In this document: positions 43,334 through 51,358 of the stretch, piece by piece
Layout: each line of letters opens with the position of its first letter
How positions within the stretch are numbered: position 1 is the first letter of the stretch
Made by a program: the position numbers and the translations under genes
Notes under the pieces: generated by a model
Database searches by the model: none
Told to the model about the DNA's origin: nothing
The model's input: only the letters and a program-made list of their open reading frames with translations
Source: Candidatus Aminicenantota bacterium
GTDB lineage: Bacteria > Acidobacteriota > Aminicenantia > Aminicenantales > Aminicenantaceae
Assembly: GCA_014727835.1 (NCBI GenBank)
Contig: WJMT01000030.1
Location: 1-56,316 of the forward strand
DNA: 56,316 nt
Direction of reading: 5' to 3'

Positions 43334-45811
43334 ATGAAATACAGGTTTATTGCTGGGTTATTCATGATCTTGTTTGCTTTTGTATCAATAAATTCAGGAG
43401 CACAGGTCATTAAAATCGGATCCCAACAAGACCTGCCTGAAGACTTCTCCCGCCTTTGGGAAAAAGGCGATTATGTGATCAAATGGGGAGAGGAACTGGT
43501 GTTGCTGGGAGGTGTTTCCAGAAAACTGTATTCTGTTCTGAATTATCCCACGGCTGATGCCAAAGGAGTTCTCCTGAGCCTGGTCCCTTCTGGAAAGGGA
43601 TTGAGCAGTGACCTGGTGATAGGGGTCCCTTATCTCAGGGCTGGCGGGGACTCTGAAAGGATTTCCTATTCCTCAATCACACAGAAACAAACAGAGACTT
43701 CTGAGGACAAGGTGGAGTTTCTGGCTCTGGCAAAAATGGCAAACCAGAAATTTGGAACCGCAAAGATTGAGACTCTTTATCAATTTCTTCCCGGGGAGAA
43801 AGGAGTGCGGATCTCTTCTGTCATTGTCAATATTGGTGAACAGCCGATGAAAGACTTCCAATATTCACTTTATATGAGTGCTCAGCACAAATATGGCTTC
43901 AGTCCTTCTTTTGACAAATCAGGGCAGACCCGCCTGTTTAAAGTCTTTCAAAAAAAAGGCCATTACATCGCATGGCTGGAGGAGAGTCCTCATCAGGGCA
44001 GGACAGGAGCAAGTCCGGTTGAGTTGGCCCCAGGGGAAGAGTTCAAAGTCCAATACATTCTTTTCACAGACACAGATGCGGGAAGTCTTCTGGCGGATAT
44101 TTATGAGTTTTGCGGACAAGAAATAGAAACACTCACTCTTTCTTTTGTGGATCCAGACAGAGGATTGATGGAGGTCTTGGTTGAGGATGTGTTTTCTTCA
44201 ACCATATCTTTTCGTTCCTTTTTAGAGGATCCTCATTTCATTCAAGTTCCGGTCCCTGCTGGAGTCTATAAAGTGAGCTGCCGTTTTTTTCCTGCTGTGA
44301 AAAGCCGATTGATCCGAGTGGAAAAAGGTAAGGACAACACATTTGAATTTCATGATGCATCCAAAGGTACGATCCTGGTGAAAATCAGAGATCATAATCA
44401 AGATTTTGTGCCGGGAAAAGTCACGTTTATCGGGCTTTACCCGACGCGTTCTCCTTATTTTGAACCTGAGAATCCCACTGTGACCGGTCGGTACTGGGAA
44501 ACATTCAAAAATTCTTGCTACCCTCAAGAGATGGGGGCAGAAGTCGCACTTCCTGTGGGCACTTATCTGGTTTATGCTTCCAGGGGGCCTGAGTATTCAA
44601 TGGACAAAAAAATTGTGGAAGTGCTGAAAAACCAAACAGACAACTTGACGTTTCATATTGACAAAGCAGTCAAAACTCCAGGATTGGTTTCTGTTGACAC
44701 TCATATGCACACTTTAAAATCAGACGGAAGAGTCAGCATTTCTGAACGAATCAAATCTGTGGTCGCAGAGGGAGTGGATGTGGCGATTGCCACAGACCAC
44801 AATTGCATTATGGATTATTCACCTGTTCTGAAAAAGATGGGTTATAAGAATTTTCTCCGCGTGATCAGCGGCAATGAGGTCTCTACAGGAGGCGTGATCC
44901 ACTACAATTCTTACCCTCTCCTCTATAGAGAGGCAGAGGAGTTGAATGGAGCGATCAATCCTGATTCAGAAGAGGTCTCTCCTTTGTTTGAGTCCAGCCG
45001 CCGAAAAGACCCGGGATCTCTCATTCAGGTGAATCATCCCCGGTCAGGAAGTATTGGATACTTCAACAATTATGCTCTGGACCCTGAATCCGCGGCAGCG
45101 GCTCAGGAGAAATTTGACCTTTCTTTTGATGTGCTGGAGGTCCTTAACGGCCCATATTATTATTCTTCCAATCATCAATCTATCCAGGACTGGCTCCATC
45201 TCCTGAATCGCGGCTATTATTTTCCGATTGTCGCCTCATCCGATGCTCATGGGATTGATGGGGGAGAACCGGGATATTCCCGCACTTATGTGATCTGTGA
45301 TGACCCAAAAAAAGAAAAGCTGGATCAAGACGGACTCCTCAAACAGATAAAACTTGGGCATTCGTTCTTAAGCAACGGCCCGATTGTTGATTTTAAAGTC
45401 AATGAAGAATTTATTCCCGGGGATACGGTTACTTTGAAAAGCGGACGAGTGGATGTTTTTTTGACCATAAAAGCAGCGCCATGGGTCAGCACTGAAAAAG
45501 TCCGGATCATCATCAATGGGCAAAGACGGGTGGTTCTTCCCTTAGTGGAGCCGACCCAAGAAGTGCAACGGTATTTTGGCAGAATCAGCTTTGATGTGAC
45601 GGAGGATTCTTACATAGCGGTTGAGGTTTTAGGCCATCAGACTCTTTATCCTGTACTCCAAAGGCCGGCATCAGATGGAATTCGGGAATATGCCACCCTC
45701 CCCTATGCTCTGACCAATCCTGTGTTTATAGATGTGAATGGAAACGGCCGCTTTGACCCTCCGAATCCCGAACAAATCAAATTTGTTTCTCCTAAGCAAG
45801 AGACAAAATAG
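43334..45811 (+). CDS. Exported CehA/McbA-family metallohydrolase (PHP domain)
   Basis: A signal peptide (residues 1-23, ending SGAQ) leads an 825-residue protein. The N-terminal 440 residues look like beta-sandwich domains of unknown type. The PHP domain begins with VDTHMHTLKSDGRVS (H457, H459). It continues with VAIATDHNCIMDY, ISGNEVSTG, IQVNHPRSG and IVASSDAHGIDGG, supplying the expected metal ligands. The C-terminal region (FLSNGPIVDFKVN onward) is a further beta domain. CehA was described as a carbaryl hydrolase, but most relatives have unknown phosphoester or ester substrates. AAGGAGAG precedes the start. Confidence 0.88.
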   Translation: MKYRFIAGLFMILFAFVSINSGAQVIKIGSQQDLPEDFSRLWEKGDYVIKWGEELVLLGGVSRKLYSVLNYPTADAKGVLLSLVPSGKGLSSDLVIGVPYLRAGGDSERISYSSITQKQTETSEDKVEFLALAKMANQKFGTAKIETLYQFLPGEKGVRISSVIVNIGEQPMKDFQYSLYMSAQHKYGFSPSFDKSGQTRLFKVFQKKGHYIAWLEESPHQGRTGASPVELAPGEEFKVQYILFTDTDAGSLLADIYEFCGQEIETLTLSFVDPDRGLMEVLVEDVFSSTISFRSFLEDPHFIQVPVPAGVYKVSCRFFPAVKSRLIRVEKGKDNTFEFHDASKGTILVKIRDHNQDFVPGKVTFIGLYPTRSPYFEPENPTVTGRYWETFKNSCYPQEMGAEVALPVGTYLVYASRGPEYSMDKKIVEVLKNQTDNLTFHIDKAVKTPGLVSVDTHMHTLKSDGRVSISERIKSVVAEGVDVAIATDHNCIMDYSPVLKKMGYKNFLRVISGNEVSTGGVIHYNSYPLLYREAEELNGAINPDSEEVSPLFESSRRKDPGSLIQVNHPRSGSIGYFNNYALDPESAAAAQEKFDLSFDVLEVLNGPYYYSSNHQSIQDWLHLLNRGYYFPIVASSDAHGIDGGEPGYSRTYVICDDPKKEKLDQDGLLKQIKLGHSFLSNGPIVDFKVNEEFIPGDTVTLKSGRVDVFLTIKAAPWVSTEKVRIIINGQRRVVLPLVEPTQEVQRYFGRISFDVTEDSYIAVEVLGHQTLYPVLQRPASDGIREYATLPYALTNPVFIDVNGNGRFDPPNPEQIKFVSPKQETK

Positions 45812-45857
45812 AGCCCCTAATAAATAGAATGGAAATGAGAAGAGACAAGGAGGAGGG

Positions 45858-47189
45858 ATGTCAGCAAACAGCAAACAAGAGGGAATGACGAGAAGGGATT
45901 TTTTGAAAGGAGCGGCTCTTTCCGCAGCAGCTCCCATGATTGTCCCGTCCCGCATATTCGGGCGGAATGCCCCCAGCCGGATTTTGACTATGGGTTGCAT
46001 CGGAGTGGGCCGCCAAGGGCAGGGAGATATGCAGCAGCTTATCTACAGAGGTCTGGAAAAGGGAGCCCGGGTAGTGGCCGTGTGTGATGTGGATTCTCAC
46101 CGCAGGGAGGATGCCCAATGGCTGGTGGATAAGATCTATTCTTCAGAACTGCAAAAACAGAGTTATAAGGCCTGTGCAGCTTATAAGGATTATCGGGACC
46201 TTTTGGAAAGAAAAGATATTGACGGGGTTCTGATCGTGACTCCGGACCACTGGCACGCTCCCATAGCCGTAGCTGCAGCTCATTCCAAAAAAGACATCTA
46301 CCTGGAAAAGCCGCTGACTTATTCCATTGCAGAAGGACAGCAACTGGTTCGAGCTGTCCGGCAAAATAAGCGGATACTTCAAGTGGGTTCCCAGCAGAGG
46401 TCCTCTCCCTATTTTTTAAAAGCCTGTGAACTCACGCGCAATCAAAGGATCGGGAAGCTAAACACCATCCGCGTGTGGCTTCCTCAAGATCAGGGAGCCG
46501 GGGATCCACAGCCCATGCCTGTTCCAAAGAACCTGGACTATGACTTCTGGACAGGTCCTGTGCTGAAGGAACCGTTTACAGAAGACAGGGTCCATCCTCA
46601 GCGGGACTACAGCCGTCCGGGCTGGCTTCAAATCGAGCGCACCTGCCGGGGCATGATTACAGGATGGGGTTCACATATGAATGACATTGCCCAGTGGGGG
46701 AACGGCACTGAGCACACAGGTCCTGTAGAGATCAAGGCCACGGCTGAGTTCCCGGACCGGGGATTGTTTGATGTCCACACCGCCTTTAAAGCCGAAGCCC
46801 TTTATGAAAACGGGATTCGTTTGTTTATGGAGACCGGAAATCCTGCAGGAGTCCGTTTTGAGGGAAGCGACGGCTGGATTTTTGTCCAGCGCGGAGCCAT
46901 CAAAGCTTCGGATCAGGAATTGCTCCGTCAAAAAATGGGAAGTGATGAAATCAAGCTCAAACGCAGCACCAATCACATGAAAAATTTCCTTCAAAGCATG
47001 CAAACGAGGGAAGACCCGGTGGCCCCTGTGGAAGTCGGGCATCGTTCGAACTCGGTGTGTGTGCTGGCTCACATTGCCATGAAATTGAAGCGGACACTCC
47101 AGTGGGACCCGCAAGAAGAACAATTTGTCAATGATGAGGAAGCCAATCAATGGCTGGATTATCCTCACAGAAAACCCTGGGCCCTATGA
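45858..47189 (+). CDS. Tat-exported Gfo/Idh/MocA-family oxidoreductase
   Basis: The N-terminus has a Tat signal (TRRDFLKGAALSAAAP) and so is exported folded, presumably with bound NAD(P), as in glucose-fructose oxidoreductase of Zymomonas. The Rossmann motif is MGCIGVGRQGQGD. IVTPDHWHAPIAVAAAHS and YLEKPLTYSIAEGQQL match the family EKP region. GWGSHMNDIAQWG holds a likely catalytic-site His. The length is 443 residues. A GGAGGAGG site precedes the start, and the stop overlaps the next gene (ATGA). Confidence 0.9.
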   Translation: MSANSKQEGMTRRDFLKGAALSAAAPMIVPSRIFGRNAPSRILTMGCIGVGRQGQGDMQQLIYRGLEKGARVVAVCDVDSHRREDAQWLVDKIYSSELQKQSYKACAAYKDYRDLLERKDIDGVLIVTPDHWHAPIAVAAAHSKKDIYLEKPLTYSIAEGQQLVRAVRQNKRILQVGSQQRSSPYFLKACELTRNQRIGKLNTIRVWLPQDQGAGDPQPMPVPKNLDYDFWTGPVLKEPFTEDRVHPQRDYSRPGWLQIERTCRGMITGWGSHMNDIAQWGNGTEHTGPVEIKATAEFPDRGLFDVHTAFKAEALYENGIRLFMETGNPAGVRFEGSDGWIFVQRGAIKASDQELLRQKMGSDEIKLKRSTNHMKNFLQSMQTREDPVAPVEVGHRSNSVCVLAHIAMKLKRTLQWDPQEEQFVNDEEANQWLDYPHRKPWAL

Positions 47190-48175
47190 AAATGAAGGGC
47201 AGAGTGCGGGTCTTTTTGTTGGTTTTTTTGTGCCTGCTGCCTGAGGCTGGCCTTTGGGCAGATGCTCCTCAAATTGAGTTGAAGCGAGATGAGAGTTCTG
47301 CAGTTTTGCGGATTCTCATAAACAGCACGGAAAAATTGGTTTATCAATACCATATTTCACTCGATTTGGTCCATTACTGGCCGCTCAAAAGCCCTTCCGG
47401 GAAAGACATGCTGATCCAAAAGGCCGAACCCTATCCCCATCACCGGGCTTTCTGGTTTGCGGATACGGTACGCCTGAACAGAGGGCGGGAAGTGAGTTTT
47501 TACAATGCCCTGTATTCAGGCCGAAAAATAGGAGAAAACACCTATGGGTCCCCATTTTGCGACCACATCCGGCATGTCCGGTTCACCTGTTTGGAAACGA
47601 AAGGGAATATAGCTGTGATCAAGGAAGAATTGATTTGGGAGATGGATGGAGATGTCCCGGTCATGGATGAGCACCGAAAACTGAGAATCTATGCATTGGG
47701 CCAAGGGGAATATTATATAGACATCTCATTTCAATTGACGGCTTCTTATGGAGATGTGGAGTTCATAAGTGATGAGGTCCATTACGCCTGGCCCTATCTC
47801 CGCATGCACCCCCAATTCAGCGGGAAAAACGGGGGAGAGATCACATCTGACCAAGGCAACAAAGGACAAAAACAAACCAACATGGAATATGCTCTTTGGG
47901 TGGATTATTCCAATACCATAAAGGGGCAAGCCGAAGGGCTGGCGGTTTTTCAATGGCCGGACGGCAAGAGACATCGCTGGCTCACCCGGGAGTATGGGAC
48001 GTTTGGCCCCCGGCGTCCGGACCTGAAAAGCGGACAGCCTTTTGCTCTGGAAAAAGGAGAAACCCTGTCTCAAAGGGTGGGGATTTTGGTGCACCGGGGG
48101 AATGCCATAACAGGGAAAGTGAAACAGCGCTACCAGGAATTGATCCTGCAAAAAAAAAGAAATGAACCGGCGTGA
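47186..48175 (+). CDS. Exported DUF6807 (PmoA-like) family protein, first copy
   Basis: I start at the ATG at 47186, coupled to the preceding stop. A signal peptide (MKMKGRVRVFLLVFLCLLPE, ending LWAD) is followed by a beta-sandwich. YPHHRAFWFADTVRLN is the PHHR/PHHH motif of this family, and EYGTFGPRRPD lies near the end. DUF6807 proteins are annotated PmoA family by position in some genomes, but have no link to methane oxidation here. They resemble sugar-binding or galactose-mutarotase-like folds, and their activity is unknown to me. The length is 329 residues. Confidence 0.8.
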   Translation: MKMKGRVRVFLLVFLCLLPEAGLWADAPQIELKRDESSAVLRILINSTEKLVYQYHISLDLVHYWPLKSPSGKDMLIQKAEPYPHHRAFWFADTVRLNRGREVSFYNALYSGRKIGENTYGSPFCDHIRHVRFTCLETKGNIAVIKEELIWEMDGDVPVMDEHRKLRIYALGQGEYYIDISFQLTASYGDVEFISDEVHYAWPYLRMHPQFSGKNGGEITSDQGNKGQKQTNMEYALWVDYSNTIKGQAEGLAVFQWPDGKRHRWLTREYGTFGPRRPDLKSGQPFALEKGETLSQRVGILVHRGNAITGKVKQRYQELILQKKRNEPA

Positions 48176-49409
48176 CTTTTTGTGCAAATTTTCACTGACA
48201 GCAGCAGCTGTAGGCCTGGGGAGTTTGGACTTGAGGAATAAAGCAAGATATGATTTTGACCCAGACACAACCATAGAGCGAATCGAACTGCTCCCTTTCC
48301 GGTATCCCATGACCGGATATTTTAAATTTTTCACCGGGCCGCATGGTTCCCAAGGAAGGGCAGCTGTGGTGGTCAAAATCACGGCTGCTGACGGAACTTG
48401 TGGATGGGGCCAGTCTCTGCCTATTGCCAAATGGAGCTATGAAACCTTAGAAAGTGTCACAGTGGTGCTGCGGGATTACTTTGCTCCGGTGCTTCTGGGA
48501 AAGGATCCCACTGATATTAAAGGCGCGCATCAACAGATGGGGCGAGCTGTGGCTCCGGGATTTTCCACTGGGATGCCCATAGCCAGAGCAGGAATGGATT
48601 TGGCACTCCATGATTTGAAAGGAAAGCTTTATGGGCAATCTCTGGCCCAGATGTGGAGGCGGCCTTCCCGAAAAAACATCACCTTAAGCTGGACTGTGAA
48701 TGTCACAAAACTGGATGACGTGGGCCCGATCGCAGAAGAGGGGAAAATTCGCGGATACAAACACTTCAATATCAAGGTCAGCCCGGACATGGATTTTGAT
48801 GTGGAATTAGCCAAAAAAGTCAGGCAGATGGCTCCGGAGTGTTTTCTGTGGGCTGATGCCAACGGAGGATATGAACCGGAGACAGCATTGAAAGCAGCTC
48901 CCGGGCTGGCGAATGCAGGAGTGAATGTGCTCGAAGCTCCCCTGCGCCCCAACCGCATCAGCGGTTACCAGGCTCTCAAAAAGCAGGGAGCCCTGCCCAT
49001 CATCATGGATGAGGGGATTGTGTCTGCGACGGACCTAAAAGAATTTGCAGATCTGGGGATGTTAGACGGCGCGGCTATGAAGCCCCAGCGGTGCGGGGGA
49101 CTTGTCTCCAACCAGCGTCAGATTGAGCTCTGTATCAGAGAAGGCCTTATGTGGCTGGGAAGCGGGCTCACGGATCCAGACATTTCTTTGGCGGCATCTC
49201 TAGGGCTTTACGGAGCGTATGGTCTGAAAATCCCGGCTGCTTTAAACGGCCCCCAATTTTTAACAGCAGATGTTTTGAAAACACCCATAAACATTAAAAA
49301 CGGCAGGGCTGCTGTTCCTGACGGCCCTGGATTAGGCATTGAAGTGGACGAACAAAAAGTCAATGACCTATTGAAACAAAGCAGGGAGAAAAAATGGGAC
49401 ATTTCATAA
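48162..49409 (+). CDS. Tat-exported enolase-superfamily enzyme (mandelate racemase/muconate lactonizing type)
   Basis: The start MNRRDFLCKFSLTAAAVGLG is a Tat-like signal. The capping domain (RIELLPFRYPMTGYFKFF) and barrel follow. Metal ligands are D232 (ADANGG), E258 (LEAPL) and D283 (MDEG); a barrel-end Lys is K307 (AAMKPQRCGG). The usual KxK of this subgroup is N203-I-K205, so one of the two lysines is replaced. Members abstract the proton alpha to a carboxylate, typically dehydrating sugar acids or racemising. Export of such an enzyme is unusual. It overlaps the preceding gene by 14 bases and the next by 16. Confidence 0.88.
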   Translation: MNRRDFLCKFSLTAAAVGLGSLDLRNKARYDFDPDTTIERIELLPFRYPMTGYFKFFTGPHGSQGRAAVVVKITAADGTCGWGQSLPIAKWSYETLESVTVVLRDYFAPVLLGKDPTDIKGAHQQMGRAVAPGFSTGMPIARAGMDLALHDLKGKLYGQSLAQMWRRPSRKNITLSWTVNVTKLDDVGPIAEEGKIRGYKHFNIKVSPDMDFDVELAKKVRQMAPECFLWADANGGYEPETALKAAPGLANAGVNVLEAPLRPNRISGYQALKKQGALPIIMDEGIVSATDLKEFADLGMLDGAAMKPQRCGGLVSNQRQIELCIREGLMWLGSGLTDPDISLAASLGLYGAYGLKIPAALNGPQFLTADVLKTPINIKNGRAAVPDGPGLGIEVDEQKVNDLLKQSREKKWDIS

Positions 49410-50332
49410 GATCCATGACCGTTATTGTGGTATTCATCGGGATGGTCTTTTCCATCAGTTACAGCCAGATGAGATTCTCTGAAGACAAACAAAAAGGAAC
49501 TTTGACTGTGTATGAAGGATCAGATCCGGTTTTAACCTATTGTTACGCAGACCAGCTCAAAGAGGGAAGGGATCCCAAACAAATCCGGTCCTGTTATATA
49601 CACCCTCTTTATTCTCTGGACGGGACCATTTTGACCGATGATTTTCCTTCTGACCATCCTCATCACCACGGCGTGTTCTGGACCTGGCCGGTGGTTGGAA
49701 CCAAGGGACAGGACACTCAGACTTGGCATCCGGACACGCCTCCCCTCAGGCAGCATTTCAACCAGTGGCTGGAAAAAAAAGCAGACAGCGCTATGGCTGT
49801 TCTTTCTGTGGAAAATTTATGGAAGCTGGATGACAAGCAAGCCGTGGCTAAAGAAACTCTCACCCTTTGCGTGCATTTGGCTGACCAAAGAGGAAGAGCC
49901 GTGGATTTTGAGCTTGTCATCGAAGCTGTGGGAGGAGAACTCAAACTTCAGGGATCTCCGGAGCAAAACAAAGGGTATGGAGGCCTGTGTTTCAGGGGAG
50001 CACCCGCGTTTCAAGGCGCTGTGATGACCACTGATCAAGGAGAGCTCAAACAGGATGTCACCCACCAGTCATTCCAATGGGCAGACCTGTCCACAGAAGA
50101 ATCAGGATTGACAGTGTTTGTCTCTCCGGAGCATCCGGATTTTCCTCCTGCCTGGCTGATCCGCAACAGTTATGCAGGGGTGCTTAATGTCTCTTGGCCG
50201 GGATTGGACCCAGTGGTCTTGAAACCGGGAGAGGCCGTCACTCTCTGCTACCGGATCTATATCCACAGAGGGGATGCTTCAGCAGGAGGAGTGAACAACG
50301 CATATCAAGAATATCTTTTGAAATGCAAATAA
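49394..50332 (+). CDS. Exported DUF6807 (PmoA-like) family protein, second copy
   Basis: A signal peptide (residues 1-24, ending SISYS) precedes a beta-rich protein of 312 residues. YIHPLYSLDGTILTDDFPSD then HPHHHGVFWTWP is the family core. YGGLCFRGAPAFQG, NVSWPGLDPVVLKPGEAVTLCYR and a final YQEYLLK match its place in the family. It is a distant paralogue of the protein at 47186: both have the PHH-R/H-G/A-F-W core and the terminal YQEL/YQEY segment. The overlap with the enolase-type gene indicates one operon. Confidence 0.82.
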   Translation: MGHFIRSMTVIVVFIGMVFSISYSQMRFSEDKQKGTLTVYEGSDPVLTYCYADQLKEGRDPKQIRSCYIHPLYSLDGTILTDDFPSDHPHHHGVFWTWPVVGTKGQDTQTWHPDTPPLRQHFNQWLEKKADSAMAVLSVENLWKLDDKQAVAKETLTLCVHLADQRGRAVDFELVIEAVGGELKLQGSPEQNKGYGGLCFRGAPAFQGAVMTTDQGELKQDVTHQSFQWADLSTEESGLTVFVSPEHPDFPPAWLIRNSYAGVLNVSWPGLDPVVLKPGEAVTLCYRIYIHRGDASAGGVNNAYQEYLLKCK

Positions 50333-50360
50333 GATTTCATCAGAAGGAGGAGGTCTAAAA

Positions 50361-51293
50361 ATGAAAACAAAACCATTCATTGAGAAAAAATTGAATGAAA
50401 TCAAAGACACGGTTGGTTCAGGGAAAGCCATTTCAGCTCTTTCCGGAGGAGTGGACAGTTCGACCTGCACAGTCTTGGCTCACAAAGCTCTGGGAGACCG
50501 GCTCCAGGTCATCTACATTGACGATGGGCTCATGAGAGAGAATGAGGACCAGTATGTCACCCGGATATTTTCTGATATGGGGATTGAAGTGGAGGTCATC
50601 GATGCCCGTAAAGATTTTTTCTCTGCTTTAAAAGGCATTGCGGATCCTGAGGAAAAAAGAAAAGCATTCCGTAATAAATTTTACGAAGCTTTTGGGGATG
50701 CTGTGCTAAAGAGCGGAGCCAGGCATCTGGTGCAGGGGACCATCGCCGCAGATATCATCGAGACCAAAGGAGGAGTCAAAACCCAGCACAACATACTGGA
50801 ACAGATCGGCATTGATTCTGAAAAAGGGTATGGTTTTAAAGTGATCGAGCCGCTAAAAGAACTGTTCAAATTTGAGGTGAGAAAAGTGGCCAAATCTCTG
50901 GGGCTTCCCAAAGAGCTTTACCAAAGGATGCCTTTCCCTGGGCCAGGTTTGGCCACCAGAGTTATTGGTGAAGTGACTGAAGGAAGAGTCCGCAGGTTGA
51001 GCAAAGCCACTCAAATCGTGGAGGAGGAGATCGCGGATTTGGATCCGTTTCAGGCTTTTGCTGTTTTGTTGAATGACAAGGGGACCGGAATCGAACAGGG
51101 GAAAAGAAAATTCGGTGAAATCGTAATCATCCGGAGTGTGGAGAGCAAAGACGCCATGACCGCTGAACCCACCAAAGTGCCGTGGAAGACATTGACGAAG
51201 ATCTCAAAGAGAATCACAGAAGAGATCCCGACTGTAACCAGAGTGGCTTATGAGATCACGCCCAAACCGCCGGCTACCATAGAATACATCTGA
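50361..51293 (+). CDS. guaA: GMP synthase, ATP-pyrophosphatase subunit (stand-alone)
   Basis: The PP-loop SGGVDSST (28-35) starts the ATP-pyrophosphatase domain that adenylates XMP. RHLVQGTIAADIIETKGG, YQRMPFPGPGLATRVIGEVT and the terminal EITPKPPATIEYI are GuaA signatures. At 310 residues it lacks the N-terminal glutamine amidotransferase domain of bacterial GuaA. This two-subunit arrangement is typical of archaea and occurs in scattered bacteria; a separate amidotransferase subunit must be encoded elsewhere, or ammonia is used. A GGAGGAGG site precedes the start. A terminator follows. Confidence 0.92.
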   Translation: MKTKPFIEKKLNEIKDTVGSGKAISALSGGVDSSTCTVLAHKALGDRLQVIYIDDGLMRENEDQYVTRIFSDMGIEVEVIDARKDFFSALKGIADPEEKRKAFRNKFYEAFGDAVLKSGARHLVQGTIAADIIETKGGVKTQHNILEQIGIDSEKGYGFKVIEPLKELFKFEVRKVAKSLGLPKELYQRMPFPGPGLATRVIGEVTEGRVRRLSKATQIVEEEIADLDPFQAFAVLLNDKGTGIEQGKRKFGEIVIIRSVESKDAMTAEPTKVPWKTLTKISKRITEEIPTVTRVAYEITPKPPATIEYI

Positions 51294-51307
51294 CCTGCTC
51301 ATTCAAA

Positions 51308-51341
51308 AAAAGCCCGGAGCTGAAACCAGCCCCGGGCTTTT
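51308..51341. terminator. Bidirectional intrinsic terminator
   Basis: A perfect ten-pair stem AAAAGCCCGG/CCGGGCTTTT, then an A/C mismatch and three more pairs GCT/AGC, around loop GAAACC. A/T tails on both sides let it stop guaA (plus) and the Asp-box gene (minus), whose ends are 65 bases apart. Confidence 0.9.
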
Positions 51342-51358
51342 CTGTTGATATCAAAAAA

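Noticed and set aside
47726..48430. 234-codon minus-strand frame opposite the DUF6807 and enolase genes
   Set aside because: It is a mirror of two well-supported coupled genes.
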